From Deltaproteobacteria bacterium (lineage in GTDB: Bacteria; Myxococcota_A; Polyangia; Polyangiales; Sandaracinaceae): a stretch of DNA of 57,519 nt. Position 1 is the stretch's first letter. Each line of letters starts with the position of its first letter. The notes beneath the pieces were generated by a model that saw only the letters and a program-made list of their open reading frames with translations, did not search any database and had not been told where the DNA came from. Shown one piece after another: positions 25,858 through 37,453 of this stretch. The stretch is from assembly GCA_017303575.1 (NCBI GenBank), contig JAFLCL010000024.1, positions 1 through 57,519 on the forward strand, in the 5' to 3' direction. The position numbers were made by a program, and so were the translations under genes.

Positions 25858-26745
25858 TCAGGTCTCGTCGAGGAACGCGAGCGTGAGCCGCAGCACCTCG
25901 TCGCGCTTCGCGATCGGGAGGTCGTGACCCGCGCCGGGCACGAGCTCCGCGCGCACGGACGGCGCCACCGCGCGCACCCGCTCCACGGCGTCACGCGCCG
26001 AGCAGACCGTCTCGTGCTCGCCCACGAGCATCAAGCTCGGGACGTGGATCGCCGCGAGCTCGGCGTCCGTCATCGTCGTCGGCGTGACGACGGGTCGTCG
26101 CTCGCAGCAGCGGATCATCACCTGCGTGTCGGCGATCAGCTCTTCCGCGATGCGCCGACCCTCGGGCGTCTTCACCGCATCCGCAAACATCCACTCCGTG
26201 AAGCTCCGGTGGATGGAGCGGCTGAGCCCCGACGCGAGCGCGCGCGACACCCAGAGCCACGACAGACGCGCGGCGACGCCCGCAGGCGCGAGCCACACGC
26301 TGCGCCGCAGGCGCGCGGGGCGTCTCAGCGCGACGTGCGCCGCGACGAAGGACCCGTAGGACATGCCCACCAGATCCACGCGCTCGAGCGCGAGCCCGGC
26401 GAGCAGCTCGTCGACCCACTGGGCCAGATCCTCCACGGAGGCCGCGTCTCTCGACGGCGCGCTGCGACCGACGTCGAACACGCTGTCCACCGCGATGGCG
26501 CGACGGCGCTCGGCGAGCGGTGCGATCAGCGTCTCCCACATGAGCGAGCTCGACGACATGCCTGGAAGGAGCACCAGCGGTGGCCCGTCGGCCGGTCCGC
26601 TCTCGCGCACGAAGGTCTCGCCGAAGCTCGTGCTCACCATCCGTGTGCGGCACGGAACGGGCCAGCGCGCGGCGCGCGTGTCGTAGAACGCGAGGTATTC
26701 GCGACGCAGGGCCTCGGATCGAAACGGGTAGGGCGGTGCTCGCAC
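25858..26745 (-). CDS. Alpha/beta hydrolase (serine nucleophile)
   Basis: This 295-residue protein starts at GTG 26745. It has the oxyanion motif LLPGMSSSS, the nucleophile elbow GMSYGS (S129), an acid in MLVGEHETV and the base in GAGHDLP. The acid position is Glu rather than Asp, which occurs in some esterases. The substrate is unknown. It is convergent with the ABC exporter. The upstream 350 bases hold no gene. Confidence 0.85.
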   Translation of the reverse strand: MRAPPYPFRSEALRREYLAFYDTRAARWPVPCRTRMVSTSFGETFVRESGPADGPPLVLLPGMSSSSLMWETLIAPLAERRRAIAVDSVFDVGRSAPSRDAASVEDLAQWVDELLAGLALERVDLVGMSYGSFVAAHVALRRPARLRRSVWLAPAGVAARLSWLWVSRALASGLSRSIHRSFTEWMFADAVKTPEGRRIAEELIADTQVMIRCCERRPVVTPTTMTDAELAAIHVPSLMLVGEHETVCSARDAVERVRAVAPSVRAELVPGAGHDLPIAKRDEVLRLTLAFLDET

Positions 26746-27101
26746 GGAGACTCGACACGCGTCGTGCGCACGGGTTTCGCGCCCGCCGTGCGTTCCCGCT
26801 CAACGGTCACTGGGCGCGAAAGCGAGCCCGCACGCGGACGTGCGGCTCGCTCCCGCGCGCGTCGACGACATCCTCGCGACCTTCGCGCATCACGATCCGA
26901 TGCCTGGACGACTCGAGTCACACGTCGATGACCGCGAGGCGGGCTCCGCTCGCTGCGAGAGTCGGTCGATGTCCTCTCGGGCCCCAGGCATCGACCGCCG
27001 CCAGCCCGCGCCTCACGCGCGAACGGGAGCTTCGATCGCGACATGGCGTTCGAGGATCACGTCGCTGACCGACGTTGTCTGCGGTCGGCCAAGGCGGCGA
27101 T
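26746..27101. other. Non-coding stretch with one hairpin
   Basis: No convincing gene was found; the open frames here have the codon pattern of shadows. The one notable element is the near-perfect hairpin at 26821-26851, described separately. Promoters for the two divergent hydrolase genes should lie here, but none is clear by eye. Confidence 0.5.
26821..26851. repeat. GC-rich stem-loop between divergent hydrolases
   Basis: The arms AGCGAGCCCGCAC and GTGCGGCTCGCT pair with one bulged base around a GCGGAC loop. It lies between divergent genes, so it is not a simple terminator. A regulatory or attenuator role is possible but unproven. Confidence 0.5.
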
Positions 27102-27695
27102 ATGCTCGCGCGCATCGTGCCCCGCGTCCTCCTTCTCCACGGCTGGTATGGCTCTCAGGAGCCACACTGGCAGCGCTGGCTGGCATCACGGCTGCGTGAT
27201 GCCGGCGCTGCACACGTGCAGCTGCCCGACCTGCCGAACGCGGCGGCCCCGTTGCTCGACGCGTGGCGCACAGCCCTCGACGCCGAGCTGACCGCGCTCG
27301 CGGCCCGACCGGGGGAGCGGGTCGTCGTGTGTCACTCGCTCGGATGCATCCTGTGGCTGCACCATGCCGCGTCGTTCCGCGCTGGCTCGCCGCAAGTAGA
27401 CCGCGTCGTCCTCAACGCCCCGCCCGCGCCGGTTCTCGAGCTGCCGACGTTCTTTCCCGCGCCGATCGATCCCCTCGGGGTCGCGGCCGCCGCCAAGAGC
27501 ACGCGGATCGTCTGGTCCGACGACGACCCGTACTGTGCCGAGGGGGCAGGCAGCCTCTACGCCGAGCCACTCGGCATCCCGAACGATTTGCTCGCGGGCC
27601 AAGGCCATCTCAACGTGGACGCGGGATACGGGCCGTGGCCGGCGATGCTCGACTGGTGCCTCGGTCGACGCACGAACCTCGCGCCGCGGGGGTGA
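27102..27695 (+). CDS. RBBP9/YdeN-like alpha/beta hydrolase
   Basis: This 197-residue protein fits the small RBBP9/YdeN serine hydrolases. It has LLLHGWYGSQEPHWQRWL, the nucleophile elbow CHSLGC (S79), the acid in WSDDDPYC and the base in GQGHLN. AAGGCGG precedes the ATG at 27102 closely. The in vivo substrate of this family is generally unclear. Confidence 0.85.
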   Translation: MLARIVPRVLLLHGWYGSQEPHWQRWLASRLRDAGAAHVQLPDLPNAAAPLLDAWRTALDAELTALAARPGERVVVCHSLGCILWLHHAASFRAGSPQVDRVVLNAPPAPVLELPTFFPAPIDPLGVAAAAKSTRIVWSDDDPYCAEGAGSLYAEPLGIPNDLLAGQGHLNVDAGYGPWPAMLDWCLGRRTNLAPRG

Positions 27696-27848
27696 ATGGG
27701 CGTGAACGAGGACGCGCCTGTGCGTGGGGGGGCTTGGCGCCGAACCTCGCTTGCGCGAAGAAGCCGCGTCAGTAGGGCGCGAGACCATGTGCTTGCGGGG
27801 AGGTGCCGCTCGCGAGGTCGTGCGGCGTCGGTTACATCACGCGCCGCG

Positions 27849-28826
27849 ATGATCCGTTCGCTCGCAGCACGCGCGTCTCGAACGCTCCACGGTCACTACT
27901 GGACCTACGCCGGCTTCGTCCTCTCGCAGGTCCGTCCGCCCGCCGCGCTCGACGACGTGCCGGTCACGATCGACGCGCGCGCTCAGGAGGATCGCACGAT
28001 CACGCTGAGCGCGCGCTTCACGGACCAGGCCGACAGCGACACGTGCGTGCTCGTGCTCCACGGCCTCGGCGGTGACCTCCACAGCCGCTACGTGCAGCTC
28101 GCCACGCACGCGGCGCGGCGTCGTGGTGTCTCGGTCTTGCGCCTCAATTTCCGCGGCGCCGACTGCGAAGGCGCGGACGTCTACCACGCAGGCTTCACGG
28201 GCGACGTGCGCGCCGTCCTCGCGAGCCCGCTCCTCTCGCGCTTCTCGCGCCTCGAGATCGTGGGCTACTCGATGGGCGGCCACATCGCGCTCACGTACGC
28301 CGCCGAGACGGATCGTGATCCACGCGTCGCCTCGATCGCCGCCGTGTGCGCGCCGCTCGATCTCGCGCACGGTGTGCGCGCGATCCAGCGCACCGATCGA
28401 CGGCCGTACCAGTTCCACGTGCTGCGCGCGCTCAAGACCGCGTACCGCGCCGTGGAGGTGCGCGCGAAACGAGAAGGCCGCGTGCTGCCGCACACGGCGG
28501 ACGAGGTCGATCGCGTCGCGACGATCCGTGCGTGGGACGAGCTCGTCGTGTGCCCGCGCTTCGGGTTCCGCGATCCCGAGCACTACTACGAGACCTGCTC
28601 GGCCGGTCCGAAGCTCGCGTCGATCGACGTGCCCACGCTCGTCGCCGTGGCCGAGCACGATCCGATGGTGCCGCTCTCCACGCTCCATCCGTGGATCACG
28701 CAGATCTCCGACTCGGTCACCACGTGGCGCTTCGAGCGCGGTGGTCACGTGGCGTTCCCGAGCGACGTACGCCGCGCCGACGCCACGCTCGAGGACGAGA
28801 TCGTGGCCTGGCTGGCGGAACGTTGA
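27849..28826 (+). CDS. YheT-like alpha/beta hydrolase
   Basis: This 325-residue protein has LVLHGLGGDLHSRY, the typical YheT LNFRGADCEG segment, the nucleophile elbow GYSMGG (S141), the acid in VAEHDPMVP and the base in GGHVAF. YheT-type enzymes are cytoplasmic carboxylesterases of unclear substrate. The ATG at 27849 starts the family-like sequence; the open frame further upstream is not conserved-looking. Confidence 0.87.
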   Translation: MIRSLAARASRTLHGHYWTYAGFVLSQVRPPAALDDVPVTIDARAQEDRTITLSARFTDQADSDTCVLVLHGLGGDLHSRYVQLATHAARRRGVSVLRLNFRGADCEGADVYHAGFTGDVRAVLASPLLSRFSRLEIVGYSMGGHIALTYAAETDRDPRVASIAAVCAPLDLAHGVRAIQRTDRRPYQFHVLRALKTAYRAVEVRAKREGRVLPHTADEVDRVATIRAWDELVVCPRFGFRDPEHYYETCSAGPKLASIDVPTLVAVAEHDPMVPLSTLHPWITQISDSVTTWRFERGGHVAFPSDVRRADATLEDEIVAWLAER

Positions 28827-28848
28827 TTCTGCAAGCACCATCTCCGCG

Positions 28849-30579
28849 ATGCTCACACGGACGCTTTGCGGATCCTCTCGACTCGCTGTCGCAGCTCTGA
28901 TCGGTACCGTCGCGCTCTCGGGCTGCGGCGATCCGCCCTCCGATCCGGACGCGCACGTCGAGCTCGACGCAGCGCCCGAGCTGCTCGACGCCGGCACCGA
29001 CGCGCCTGCACCGGGCGATGGCCTCTGCGAAGAGCTCGGCCTTCCGCGCGCCGTGATGCGCGAGGGCACGGGCGTGCAGGTGGGCGAGGTCGCCGGTGAC
29101 TTCACCGTGCAGACGCTCGCGGGCCCGTGGCACCTCGAGGACGAGTGGAGCGGCTGCGACAGCTACGTGTTCTTCACGTACTTCGACAACGAGCTCGGCG
29201 ACGCGCTCTTCGGCACGCTGAGCAACGGCACGCTCCTCCGCAGCCCGCGCAACGTGCACTTCTTCTTCAGCTCGAGCGAAGAAGACGCCACCGCGCGCGC
29301 CGACCGCGCGCAGGGCCTCGCCGATCAGCTCGAGTCGGCGTTCGAGTCCGCAGGCACCGAGGAAGTCGATCGAGAGTTCTGGCGTCGCCGCTTTCACTTC
29401 GTCACCGACCTCGCGGCGGAGATCGAGGGCGCGCCCGGCGAGTACCTGAGCGAGTACATCCGCTACGCAGGCACGCCAGAGTCCCGCGTGGATCTCGGCG
29501 AGCGCGGGGTGGCTGGCATGATGTACCCATTCATCTTCGGCATCGATCGCGAGCAGGAGTGGGACTCGGGCGACGATCTCAGCCCCAGCGTCGGGCAGCG
29601 TCCGACGTTCACGATGGGTCAGTTCTTTCCCCGCTTCTACAACTACCGCTGGGCCCTCGAGCAGCGCCTCGCGAGCGAGACGGACACCACGGTGGTACCG
29701 CTGCTCGATCACGAGCGCACCACGGGCCGTGTGTTCACGCGCACCGTCACGCTGCCGAGCGAGACCGCGATGGCAGCCTTCGACACGCTCGAGATGGACA
29801 TCGAGATCGACTGCCAGCTCCGCAACATGTTCGGCTGCTCGGAGTGGGATCGCATCGCGAGCGTGTCGCTCTGCCTCGACGGCGAGGCGTGCACGGAGCG
29901 TCGCGAGATCACGCGCTGGATCACGCCGTACTGGCGCCGCGGTCGTCAGCACTACGCGATCGACGCGAGCCCGTTCCTCGGTCTCTTGCGCGAGGGCGGC
30001 GAGCAGACGTTCTTCGTCGAGCTCGGTCCCGAGTGGGAGCGCGCCACGGAGTGGGTCGCCCACGTGGCGCTTCGCCTGCGCACCGAGGGCGCGACGCCGC
30101 GCGCGACGGGCGCCGTGCGTGCGTTCACCGGTGGCGCGTTCGACGAGAGCTACAACACGCGCGAGCCGTTCGCGTTCACGGTGCCTGCGACGGCGACGCG
30201 CGTGGAGCTCGTCACGATCCTCTCGGGCCACGGCCAGACCGCGGGCGACAACTGCGCGGAGTGGTGTGATCACCGCCACACGTTCAGCGTCAACGGCACA
30301 CCGCTCCCCACGATCCAGCACAGCGGCCCAGCCATCGGAGGCCCCCGCGGCTGCGCCGAGGCCGTCGACCGAGGCGTGATCCCCGGCCAAGGCGGCAACT
30401 GGGCCCCAACCCGCGCCTACTGGTGCCCCGGTGAGCCCGTCGACGCAGTGCGCACGGACATCACGTCGCTCGTGACTCCAGGCACGGAGACGACGCTGAG
30501 CTACGCCGCGACCTTCCAGACGATCCAGCCAAGAGGCGGCGACATCGCACTCTCGGCTTACGTCGTCTGGTACGAGTAG
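28849..30579 (+). CDS. PNGase F-related lipoprotein
   Basis: This 576-residue lipoprotein (lipobox VALSGC) has a long N-terminal extension with redox-protein-like VQTLAGPWHL. The C-terminal 300 residues resemble peptide-N-glycosidase F: FDTLEMDIEIDCQL followed by FGCSEWDRIASVSLCL, then CAEWCDHRHTFSVNG and the closing beta strands. PNGase F removes N-linked glycans from Asn, using an Asp and Glu residues; candidates are in the DIEID and SEWDR parts. It may process glycoproteins outside the cell or act as a non-catalytic relative. Confidence 0.72.
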   Translation: MLTRTLCGSSRLAVAALIGTVALSGCGDPPSDPDAHVELDAAPELLDAGTDAPAPGDGLCEELGLPRAVMREGTGVQVGEVAGDFTVQTLAGPWHLEDEWSGCDSYVFFTYFDNELGDALFGTLSNGTLLRSPRNVHFFFSSSEEDATARADRAQGLADQLESAFESAGTEEVDREFWRRRFHFVTDLAAEIEGAPGEYLSEYIRYAGTPESRVDLGERGVAGMMYPFIFGIDREQEWDSGDDLSPSVGQRPTFTMGQFFPRFYNYRWALEQRLASETDTTVVPLLDHERTTGRVFTRTVTLPSETAMAAFDTLEMDIEIDCQLRNMFGCSEWDRIASVSLCLDGEACTERREITRWITPYWRRGRQHYAIDASPFLGLLREGGEQTFFVELGPEWERATEWVAHVALRLRTEGATPRATGAVRAFTGGAFDESYNTREPFAFTVPATATRVELVTILSGHGQTAGDNCAEWCDHRHTFSVNGTPLPTIQHSGPAIGGPRGCAEAVDRGVIPGQGGNWAPTRAYWCPGEPVDAVRTDITSLVTPGTETTLSYAATFQTIQPRGGDIALSAYVVWYE

Positions 30580-31018
30580 CGAACCGACGCGCGTTGCGCG
30601 CAGAGCAGGATCCTATTGGGACGTCGACCGAGATGGCATTGCAGAAGGGCAAACTCACTACCGTCCCGGGGCATCGCCACATGGGTGCAGACGACGCGCA
30701 CGATGGGTCGCGCCCAAGGGCGAGTCACGCCGTTCGTGGACGAGAGCCGCCTAATGTCGCCGGCCCGACGGCGCCTGGACGGTGCTGCCCCGGATGAGGG
30801 CGCCTCGACCCCTGGAGCGTGCCTCTGGCCCGTTGCGATCGGTGTGCAGACCATGCGAGGCGCTTCTCGCTGCAGTTGCCGCCCATACCGGAGGCACCGA
30901 GGCTTGACCCGCACTGGTGCTTGACCCGCGCTGGTGCCTCCGCTGATCATGCAGCACACGGATGGTACGCCGCGACTTTTCGCGGCAGTGCAAAGCCTCT
31001 TGGTGAAACGGATATGGG
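30580..31018. other. Non-coding boundary region of the accessory island
   Basis: I found no supported gene. The base composition falls from the surrounding level toward the lower-GC genes that follow. A 17-base direct repeat pair (30902-30935) sits close to the boundary. No transposase or tRNA gene is visible. Confidence 0.5.
30902..30935 (+). repeat. Tandem 17-base repeat near the island boundary
   Basis: GCTTGACCCGCACTGGT is followed immediately by GCTTGACCCGCGCTGGT, one mismatch apart. Flanking GAGGC and GCCTC could close a stem around both copies. It may be an island scar or a regulatory site. Confidence 0.55.
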
Positions 31019-32311
31019 ATGAGCGACAGATTTCAGCACCTGCTGCCGGCCCCTCTCGAACTCTCGCCCGCCCTCACGGCGGGCGCGCAGTATTTGCAGG
31101 TGGATGTGGCCCGTGCGGACCCTCCGGATGCTGCCTGGCTGGTCGCAGCGCGCGTCATCGCCCACCTGCCGACTGGCGTAGAGCGTGCCCGAAACATTGC
31201 CTCGCTCTGCTATGTCTCTCTCCACGGACCAGATTCGGATCCGCCGAGCGTGTTGAGACGGATAGACGCGTTGCTCGCTGGTGAGCGTGACAGCGATATC
31301 GGCTTGATTCCACAGATCCTCGCGACTCTGGAGTTGGCGACCGCAGAGACATCGGCGACCGCCCCCGCCATCGAGGATGAACAAAGCCAGGTAGACTTGT
31401 CATGGCTCGAGAAGCCCCTCGATATCGCGGGCATAGGCATTGGTCTAGCATACCCCAAGGTCGGGGTTGCGCTTGCGTTGGCTAGCATCGCGTCGGGCAG
31501 TTTCTCGTCGTGGCTGCCTCAGCGGGAGTCTCGCCTAGACGCACGCTACTCAGAACTTGCGGCAGCAGTTCTCGCGAAGTTGCATTCGGAGTCGGCCCAG
31601 GAGGGCCGCCTGCCCGGGCTGAGAAGTGGGTTAGCGCAGCCAGAGGTTGCGGTGCGTCTCGTTCCCGCGGCGGCGAACTCGCCAGGAGATGGTGCTGTTG
31701 GCCGCATTGGCACGATCGTTGTTGCTGGCCGGCGAGGTACTGAGAGTGAACGGACGACCCTCGTTCAGGCGATACTCGAACAGCTGAAAGCTGAGGACTC
31801 GGCGCTGCGCGGAGAGGTCGAGAAGATGCTGGCCGACCTGCAGCAGTCCCGAGTGGGCACCGCAGAAGCCGCGAAAGCCGAACAACGCCTGGAGCAGATT
31901 CGGTCCGCCACCGTCGAAGTTGAGGGGGCGTTGGCTCTGGCATGCTTCGCGTTGGAACAGTTGGGGGTACCGCCGGCCGCGGTCCGAGCTATTAGCACCT
32001 GCGCCACCGTCGGCATTCAGGTCGGAAATGCTTGCGCGATGTTCGCGGCTGGAGCCCTGGGTCCTTTCGGCCTGGCTGGCGTTGTCGTGGGAGCGATCGG
32101 AACGCTAACGTCCCTCTTCGGGATGGGTGGTCCAACAACCGAGCAAGTGATTCTGGAGCGCCTAGGCGCTATCCAGGAGTACTTGATCGAGGTTGGGAAG
32201 GCCATTGAGCGCATTGAGCGAAGGCAGATTGAGGTTCTGAATCAGTTGAATTTGTGCTCTTGGAGATTCGAAGAGGGCAGCGCGCAGTCGGCGACGCCGT
32301 TGCAAGAATAG
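31019..32311 (+). CDS. Unrecognised 430-aa protein with hydrophobic and coiled-coil regions
   Basis: No family recognised. The first 130 residues look globular. Hydrophobic stretches lie near 130-165 (IAGIGIGLAYPKVGVALALA) and 345-375 (FAAGALGPFGLAGVVVGAIG), followed by an amphipathic coiled-coil (IQEYLIEVGKAIERIERRQ). This recalls pore-forming or membrane-inserting proteins, but that is inference. The last 18 residues look non-native, while the coiled-coil continues in the overlapping next frame, so the gene may be the 5' part of a frameshifted larger gene. GC is visibly lower than in the neighbours. Confidence 0.7.
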   Translation: MSDRFQHLLPAPLELSPALTAGAQYLQVDVARADPPDAAWLVAARVIAHLPTGVERARNIASLCYVSLHGPDSDPPSVLRRIDALLAGERDSDIGLIPQILATLELATAETSATAPAIEDEQSQVDLSWLEKPLDIAGIGIGLAYPKVGVALALASIASGSFSSWLPQRESRLDARYSELAAAVLAKLHSESAQEGRLPGLRSGLAQPEVAVRLVPAAANSPGDGAVGRIGTIVVAGRRGTESERTTLVQAILEQLKAEDSALRGEVEKMLADLQQSRVGTAEAAKAEQRLEQIRSATVEVEGALALACFALEQLGVPPAAVRAISTCATVGIQVGNACAMFAAGALGPFGLAGVVVGAIGTLTSLFGMGGPTTEQVILERLGAIQEYLIEVGKAIERIERRQIEVLNQLNLCSWRFEEGSAQSATPLQE

Positions 32312-34017
32312 AACGGCAGTTGTGGAGTGCCCGACGAGCCATCGACGAGAACGCGCACGCGACATACCTTGTCGAGTTCGACCGAGCCGCACTCTCTGCC
32401 CGGGCGCGCCGCATCACGAACCATGAACAGCTCGCGCAGGCCCTGGTGCCATTTGTTCTTCACGCGCGTAGTGTTGCCGCAGCACCAGCCGTTTTTGGGC
32501 CGCGTGGGGGCGTGACCCTTCGCGACATGGCGGAACGGTTCAAAGGAGGATTGAGCCTGAACGGGTCGGCATCTCTGCTCCCGGACCTGTGCGCGAGTAT
32601 TGGGGTGGCCGTGCCCGACCTGCCATGCGACCCCGTGGAGTGGGCTCGGGGTGCGCAAGGAACCGTCGAAGTGTGCGCTGGCGCGCTCTCTCTCATTGGT
32701 TCGGATGAGAGAGATGAGCTTTCTCGTCTTTGGCGAGAGGGGATGTCGATTCGCGATGTGTTGGCACAAGCCTCGTCGGCCGAAATTGTCTGGCAGGCAC
32801 TCTACCAATACTCCGCTACGACTACGGGTGAGCCATACCGTCATACGGGACAGCGGACTCTTGTTGAGGCGCTTCGCATTGCGATGCGTGGATGGGCGGC
32901 CGAGCGTCCAGGCGCACCAGTCGAGGAGATTGCTGCGCATCTGATATCTCGGGTAGAGGGCGCCCTTGAGGGCGACTTCGAGGAGATTGTGCGCTTCGAG
33001 GTTGTCGCTACCGCGACTCGAGCGGTATGCGCTCTCGCATGTGCGCGGCGCACGGACGACGGTACGCTAGCGTTCTTACGCGATTCGGATCCCCAGACCG
33101 GTCGGGTGATCCGCTCTCGGCCGGGGTATCCTGGATTCGAGTTCTTCACGTTGCCCATCTTGGCTAGCAGGGCGGAGGTGGCGAATACCCTGGTTAGGGG
33201 TATTAGCAACAGTCGAGGGTTGAATCCAATAGAGGCGGGCATCGCTACGCTCGAGGTCGCGGTCAATCAGTCGATTGCACACATTGAGCGCGTGGGGTGC
33301 ATGGCGTCGGCGGGGCAGCACGACGGTCAAGGGATGCCCTTCGTCGATACCGTTCTTCGGAACGTAGGATTGGTGTTGCGTTCTGCGGGAGGCGAACTGC
33401 CGGACATCGGCGAGAGCGCACCGCGTGACCACGCCGGTACATGGTTCGCCGACGCCAGGCCGCTGAAGAAAGTGATCGACTCGGCGGTAAACGGATTTGA
33501 GGATATCATGGGCGCCCAGATCAGCTTTGACGATGATACGCACTATCGTCCTACCGTTCGTGTCCCTACGATACTAGGGAGCGTGGGGATGCCTGCACGA
33601 ATCTCGGTTCCTTGGCGGGAGGGTTCCTGGTCGGATAGGCACACTGAACCCTATGAAGTGTTTCAGCGACGCGGAAGGCGACGGTATTGGTTCGCTCTAG
33701 GAACCGGTGTCACTCCGACGGCAGTACGTGCGGCGCGGTACCCCTTCGACTCACTTGTGGAATTGCAGAGTCGCCTCGTTCGTACTTATTCCGCAGTTGT
33801 TCGGCGGGCGATTGGGGCGAGTCAGTTCGCCAACGGGTCGTGGCGGGAGAGTGCGCTCGTGTATAGGAGTGACCTAGATATGATTAGCGTTTCGTTCCAG
33901 GAGAACATAGATGTCGCGCGGGCGCGCGCGGTGACTATTCGAGCCCGCGGGGGACTGCATGGCGACGTGGGGGTGTCTGTCCACGCCGGACTTAGTAGAC
34001 CCCGAACGGACTCGTGA
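32254..34017 (+). CDS. Unrecognised 587-aa protein, possible C-terminal part of a split gene
   Basis: The frame starts at GTG 32254, inside the end of the upstream gene, and has no good ribosome site. Its first residues (LLEIRRGQRAVGDAVARIE) continue the upstream coiled-coil pattern. The rest is a long soluble domain with no motif I know; conserved-looking patches include GWAAERPGAPVEEI and PFDSLVELQSRLVRTYSAV. GC is lower than in the neighbours, consistent with transfer. It is convergent with the type I restriction operon. Confidence 0.68.
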   Translation: MLLEIRRGQRAVGDAVARIERQLWSARRAIDENAHATYLVEFDRAALSARARRITNHEQLAQALVPFVLHARSVAAAPAVFGPRGGVTLRDMAERFKGGLSLNGSASLLPDLCASIGVAVPDLPCDPVEWARGAQGTVEVCAGALSLIGSDERDELSRLWREGMSIRDVLAQASSAEIVWQALYQYSATTTGEPYRHTGQRTLVEALRIAMRGWAAERPGAPVEEIAAHLISRVEGALEGDFEEIVRFEVVATATRAVCALACARRTDDGTLAFLRDSDPQTGRVIRSRPGYPGFEFFTLPILASRAEVANTLVRGISNSRGLNPIEAGIATLEVAVNQSIAHIERVGCMASAGQHDGQGMPFVDTVLRNVGLVLRSAGGELPDIGESAPRDHAGTWFADARPLKKVIDSAVNGFEDIMGAQISFDDDTHYRPTVRVPTILGSVGMPARISVPWREGSWSDRHTEPYEVFQRRGRRRYWFALGTGVTPTAVRAARYPFDSLVELQSRLVRTYSAVVRRAIGASQFANGSWRESALVYRSDLDMISVSFQENIDVARARAVTIRARGGLHGDVGVSVHAGLSRPRTDS

Positions 34018-34171
34018 GAGCCTCCGTTCCGGCGCACATCTAAACAATGAGCCATGGTCCCGCGGGAGCTAGTTTAGCGAATCCGCGGAAGAGGGCCTTC
34101 TGCGACTGCTTCTCGCGACGCTTGCGTCGAAATGGGTCTAATTTGGACGCTGATGTCCGGCATCGCGCTCC

Positions 34172-37252
<3,081 letters not shown>

Positions 37253-37453
37253 GTCTCCTTGCGCCCCTTCCCGGCCTTCCTGGGAGCCGCCGGCTCCGCA
37301 TCCGCCGCGAGACACTGAGTCTCGCCCACGAGGCGACCGAAGTCACTCTCGAAGAGGCGGTCCTGCCCAATGCGCGAGCGAACGACGTCCGTGAGAGACG
37401 CTATCGACTTGCGGGTCACACGTCCTCGGTCGCAGTCCGGCGGAAACCCGCGA

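Noticed and set aside
23910..25994. A 694-codon minus-strand frame across the ABC exporter
   Set aside because: The opposite strand encodes a full ABC transporter with all motifs; this frame is a GC-skew shadow.
32245..32260. Classical -1 programmed frameshift site
   Set aside because: The sequence GAATTTG does not fit X-XXY-YYZ; a one-base deletion is the simpler reading.
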